Below, one piece after another: positions 5,867-8,057 of a stretch of DNA of 8,057 bases. The stretch is from assembly GCA_900543845.1 (NCBI GenBank), contig UQTD01000076.1:1-8057 (forward strand), in the 5' to 3' direction. Every line of letters begins with the position of its first letter. Position 1 is the first letter of the stretch. This stretch comes from an uncultured Collinsella sp. Lineage in GTDB: Bacteria > Actinomycetota > Coriobacteriia > Coriobacteriales > Coriobacteriaceae. The notes beneath the pieces are model-generated. The model was not told the DNA's origin, did not search any database, and was given only the letters and a program-made list of their open reading frames with translations. The position numbers were made by a program, and so were the translations under genes.

Positions 5867-6901
5867 ATGTCCCATAGCATCACCGATAGCACTGTCCTGC
5901 TGGGCCACGGCTCCGGCGGCCAGATGATGAAGCGCATTATCGATGAGGTCTTTCTGGATGCCTTTGGGTCGCCCGAGCTGCTTGCGGGCAACGATGCCGG
6001 TGTCGCCGCGCTGTCCGCCAGCGGGCGAATCGCCATGTCGACCGACAGCTTTGTGGTAACGCCGCAGTTCTTCCCCGGCGGCAACATCGGACGCCTCGCC
6101 GTATGCGGAACCGTCAACGACGTCGCGACCTCGGGCGCTAACGTGCGCTACCTCTCATGCGGCTTTATCCTCGAAGAGGGCTATCCCATGGACAAGCTGC
6201 GCCAGATTGTGCAGACCATGGCCGAAACGGCACATGAGGCAGGTGTGAAGATTATCACCGGCGACACCAAGGTAGTCGAGCGTGGCGGCGCCGACGGCGT
6301 CTACATCAATACCGCCGGCGTGGGCGAAGTGCCCGCGGGCGTAGCGCTCAGCGGTGCAAACTGCCAGCCCGGCGATGTCATCTTGGTCTCGGGCACGCTG
6401 GGCGACCACGGCATCGCCATCATGAGCCAACGCGAGGGCTTGGCGTTTTCAAGCACGATCGAAAGCGACGCTGCGCCGCTCAATCATCTGATTGCCGACG
6501 TGCTCGCCGCCGCCCCCGACACCCGCTGCTTCCGCGACCCCACGCGCGGCGGCCTGGCATCCACACTCAACGAGTTTGCCCAAGCCAGCGGCGTTGCCAT
6601 GGAGATCGACGAGGATGCCGTGCCCGTGCGCCCCGACGTGCAGGCGGCATGTGAGATGCTCGGCTACGACGTTCTGCAGGTGGCAAACGAGGGCAAGATG
6701 GTCGCCGTGGTGCCAGCCGAGCAGGCCGATGCCGCGCTGGCGGCTATGCGCGCCGCGCGCTACGGCGAGAATGCCGCCATCATCGGTCGCGTGCTGCCGC
6801 TTGCCGAGGGCGCTCGACCCGCCGTGCGCGTACGCACCGGCTGGGGCTCGACCCGCATCCTCGACATGCTCGTGGGAGAGCAGCTACCGAGAATTTGCTA
6901 A
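5867..6901 (+). CDS. hypE: Hydrogenase maturation protein HypE, thiocarboxamide dehydratase
   Basis: HypE takes a carbamoyl group from HypF on its C-terminal Cys and dehydrates it with ATP to a thiocyanate, the source of cyanide for the hydrogenase iron. The 344-residue protein belongs to the PurM/SelD-like ATP-binding fold. It shows the N-terminal LLGHGSGGQMM (11-21), GNDAGVAAL, STDSFVVTPQFFPGGNIG (58-75), GTVNDVATSGA (81-91), GDTKVVERG and DPTRGGLA (224-231). It ends in the diagnostic PRIC, with Cys344 the last residue. The frame is open from a TTG at 5834, but ATG 5867 is preferred because GGAG (5855-5858) precedes it by 8 bases and MSHSITDSTV fits the family start. The 213-base gap after hypD leaves its cotranscription with hypCD unproven. 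Confidence 0.98.
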   Translation: MSHSITDSTVLLGHGSGGQMMKRIIDEVFLDAFGSPELLAGNDAGVAALSASGRIAMSTDSFVVTPQFFPGGNIGRLAVCGTVNDVATSGANVRYLSCGFILEEGYPMDKLRQIVQTMAETAHEAGVKIITGDTKVVERGGADGVYINTAGVGEVPAGVALSGANCQPGDVILVSGTLGDHGIAIMSQREGLAFSSTIESDAAPLNHLIADVLAAAPDTRCFRDPTRGGLASTLNEFAQASGVAMEIDEDAVPVRPDVQAACEMLGYDVLQVANEGKMVAVVPAEQADAALAAMRAARYGENAAIIGRVLPLAEGARPAVRVRTGWGSTRILDMLVGEQLPRIC

Positions 6902-6911
6902 CGGCAAATTC
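6891..6911 (+). repeat. Inverted repeat spanning the hypE stop codon
   Basis: GAATTTGC (6891-6898) and GCAAATTC (6904-6911) are perfect complements around TAACG, so the final codons and stop of hypE sit in a hairpin. The stem is AT-rich and has no T-tail. It may be chance or a weak 3'-end structure. Confidence 0.4.
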
Positions 6912-6985
6912 GCACGGTCGGCGCGATGTGGCTTGATATCCCTAGAGATGTTCAGATTCCAAGCGCGCCCAACGCGGAAGCCCAG

Positions 6986-6991
6986 TATTAT
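6986..6991 (+). promoter_or_regulatory. Possible -10 box of the HAD phosphatase gene
   Basis: TATTAT lies 35 bases upstream of the preferred ATG at 7027, in the 125-base gap after hypE. No -35 match is visible at standard spacing. If it is real, the phosphatase has its own promoter and is not part of the hyp operon. Confidence 0.3.
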
Positions 6992-7026
6992 GAGGTGCGT
7001 TTTGAAACCCAATGACGGGAGCTTTC

Positions 7027-7695
7027 ATGGCAGCAGCTTTTTCCCATGTGATTTTTGATTTAGACGGCACCATCCTCAACACGATCGAGGACCTGGCGGC
7101 CGCCGGCAACCATACCTGCGAGGCGCACGGCTGGCCCACGTTTGCCGTCGACGAATACCGCTACAAGGTGGGAAACGGCATGCTCAAGCTGGTCGAGCGC
7201 TTTATGCCCGCCGAGTATGCGGGCGACGGCCGCATGTTTGAGCAAACGCTTGCCGAGTTTAGAGCTTATTACGGCGAGCACAAGGAGGACCACACCGCCC
7301 CCTATGCCGGCACGATCGAGATGCTCGACCGCTTGCGCGCCGCGGGCGTGCAGCTTGCCGTGCTCACTAACAAGGACCACGTCTCGGCGGCTCCGCTTAT
7401 CGAGGAATACTTTGGCCCCGATCGCTTTGCGCTGGTGCAGGGCCGTGTCGATGCGTTTCCGCCCAAGCCCGAAGCACCCGTCACGCTGCATGTGATGGAG
7501 GAGCTGGGCGCCGATCCGGCAACCACGCTCTATGTGGGCGATTCCAATGTCGATATCCTGACCGGCCACAACGCCGGCCTTAAGAGCGCGGGCGTCAGCT
7601 GGGGCTTCCGCGGCCGCGCAGAGCTGGAGGCCGCCGGCGCCGACTACGTGGTGGACACCCAGGACGAACTCGCAGCACTGGTGCTGGGCGAATAA
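7027..7695 (+). CDS. HAD-family hydrolase, phosphoglycolate-phosphatase-like
   Basis: A cytosolic haloacid-dehalogenase-superfamily phosphatase of 222 residues, with the layout of the Gph/PGMB-like subfamily. Motif I is DLDGT (nucleophile Asp11, acid/base Asp13). A helical cap follows at about 17-85. Motif II is VLTNK (Thr114), motif III is Lys147 in PPKPEAP, and motif IV is GDSNVD (Asp172, Asp176). Substrate cannot be read from sequence: phosphoglycolate, a sugar phosphate or a nucleotide are all possible, so no gene symbol is given. GGGAG (7017-7021), 5 bases ahead, supports ATG 7027; an in-frame ATG at 7012 would lose this site. The gene lies 125 bases after hypE with a possible promoter of its own. 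A functional link to hydrogenase maturation is not shown, although such phosphatases are common near many unrelated loci. Confidence 0.93.
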   Translation: MAAAFSHVIFDLDGTILNTIEDLAAAGNHTCEAHGWPTFAVDEYRYKVGNGMLKLVERFMPAEYAGDGRMFEQTLAEFRAYYGEHKEDHTAPYAGTIEMLDRLRAAGVQLAVLTNKDHVSAAPLIEEYFGPDRFALVQGRVDAFPPKPEAPVTLHVMEELGADPATTLYVGDSNVDILTGHNAGLKSAGVSWGFRGRAELEAAGADYVVDTQDELAALVLGE

Positions 7696-7735
7696 CGAGC
7701 GGCACCGCTTAACGCAGCCGCGACAATTCTTCCGC

Positions 7736-7785
7736 GCGGAAAGCGCATCCCGTTTTGGAGCTCCGGAATGGGATGCGCTTTCCGT
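7736..7785 (+). repeat. Near-perfect long hairpin downstream of the HAD gene (repeat unit 1)
   Basis: GGAAAGCGCATCCC (7738-7751) and GGGATGCGCTTTCC (7770-7783) are perfect 14-base complements. The stem continues inward through G-U and A-T pairs to an apical GGAGCTCC palindrome (7757-7764). Outside it, 7737/7784 also pair. It begins 41 bases after the stop of the phosphatase gene and could stop transcription from either side, but only TTT follows on the plus strand. It is also the best-preserved of three related units. Confidence 0.7.
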
Positions 7786-7909
7786 TTGAGGCGCGTCAGG
7801 GAAACGGCATCCCGTTTCAGAGCAATATTCCGGGTCGCACTTTCCGCAACCCATCCCATCCGGAAACCGCGACCCATTATTCGCCCAAATACCGGCTCGC
7901 ATTTTCCCG
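7738..7909 (+). repeat. Three diverged palindromic repeat units with a 62-nt period
   Basis: Unit 1 is 7738-7784, unit 2 is 7800-7846 and unit 3 is 7862-7909. Each begins GGAAA, ends TTTCCG or TTTTCCCG, and carries CCC near position 12-14. Units 1 and 2 match at 32 of 47 positions without gaps, and units 2 and 3 at about 30 of 47, counted by eye. Starts are exactly 62 nt apart, while the 15-nt spacers are not alike. Each unit has complementary ends, so each may fold. This looks like a decayed tandem array of a REP-like intergenic repeat. Confidence 0.6.
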
Positions 7910-7932
7910 AGCATTCGATGCAACGCTGGTGC

Positions 7933-7980
7933 AAGGAGTGTCCCCAACTGCCGGCAGAAAAGGAACGTCCCCAAGTGCCG
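7933..7980 (+). repeat. Pair of 21-nt direct repeats
   Basis: The copies at 7933-7953 and 7960-7980 share AAGGA, then GTCCCCAA, then TGCCG; they differ only at three positions (GT/AC at 7938-7939 and C/G at 7948). The offset is 27 nt. The core GGAACGTCCCC resembles dispersed intergenic sequences I associate with actinobacterial and other genomes, but I cannot confirm this without a search. Two copies are too few for a CRISPR array. Confidence 0.6.
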
Positions 7981-8029
7981 CCCCAATGACTACCATGGCA
8001 ATGCCGCAGGTAGAGGACGGACAGACACT

Positions 8030-8057
8030 ATGACCCAATCCGAGGGCACTAAAAAGA
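8030..8057 (+). CDS. Probable start of another gene (runs off the right edge)
   Basis: ATG 8030 opens a frame with nine complete codons, MTQSEGTKK, before the window ends. GAGG (8013-8016) upstream could be a ribosome site, but its 13-base spacer is long. The polar, Lys-ending N-terminus is typical of a cytosolic start, but nothing about function can be read from so few residues. The call rests on position after a gene-free stretch and could be wrong. Confidence 0.4.

Larger units (their letters stand above)
7696..8029 (+). other. Gene-free intergenic region filled with repeats
   Basis: The 334 bases between the HAD gene and the next start contain the 62-nt-period palindromes and the 21-nt repeat pair. 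An open frame across it (7755-8033) simply translates the repeats and has no ribosome site or recognisable domain, so I do not call it a gene. No clear promoter hexamers were found before 8030. Confidence 0.6.

Noticed and set aside
7738..7980. CRISPR array
   Set aside because: The units are diverged palindromes with dissimilar short spacers, the 21-nt repeats number only two, and no cas gene is present.
7755..8033. Open frame of 92 aa in the repeat region
   Set aside because: Its translation is just the palindromic and 21-nt repeats read in one frame, with no ribosome site. The ATGA overlap with the start at 8030 looks accidental.

Overview
This GC-rich window most likely comes from an anaerobic actinobacterium of the Coriobacteriia type (Collinsella-like). 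That placement is an inference from base composition, codon use, gene content and the style of intergenic repeats; no search was possible. Its core is a plus-strand locus for maturation of [NiFe] hydrogenase: a small His-rich protein of unknown function, the nickel-responsive regulator NikR, then HypF, HypC, HypD and HypE. Thioredoxin lies upstream and a HAD-family phosphatase downstream. Partial genes occur at both edges.

Layout. (1) 1-208, minus strand: N-terminal part of an unidentified gene, divergent from thioredoxin (345-665). (2) 666-885: intergenic region with several small hairpins, then a strong intrinsic terminator (776-813), then a probable start of the next transcript. (3) 886-1642: a small protein (82 aa) one base away from nikR. 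Both carry unusual clusters of metal-ligand residues. (4) 1672-4143: hypF. (5) 4144-4277: gap with two small palindromes. (6) 4278-5653: hypC and hypD, overlapping by one base. (7) 5654-5866: gap with a hairpin and a roughly 98-nt, highly self-complementary element. (8) 5867-6901: hypE, ending in the family's terminal Cys. (9) 7027-7695: HAD phosphatase. (10) 7696-8029: no convincing gene; three diverged palindromic units start exactly 62 nt apart, followed by a pair of 21-nt direct repeats. (11) 8030-8057: probable start of another gene.

How the genes work together. From established knowledge of the Hyp pathway, HypF makes carbamoyl-adenylate from carbamoyl phosphate and ATP and transfers the carbamoyl group to the C-terminal Cys of HypE. 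HypE dehydrates it to a thiocyanate, and the cyanide is passed to iron on the HypC-HypD complex, which delivers Fe(CN)2CO to the hydrogenase large subunit. All four proteins of this iron-cyanide branch are present with their key residues. The nickel-insertion proteins HypA and HypB and the hydrogenase subunits are not in the window. In their place upstream are NikR with a His/Cys-rich N-terminal extension and the uncharacterised small His-rich protein, so this end of the locus may be the less-described, nickel-handling part. That last point is inference.
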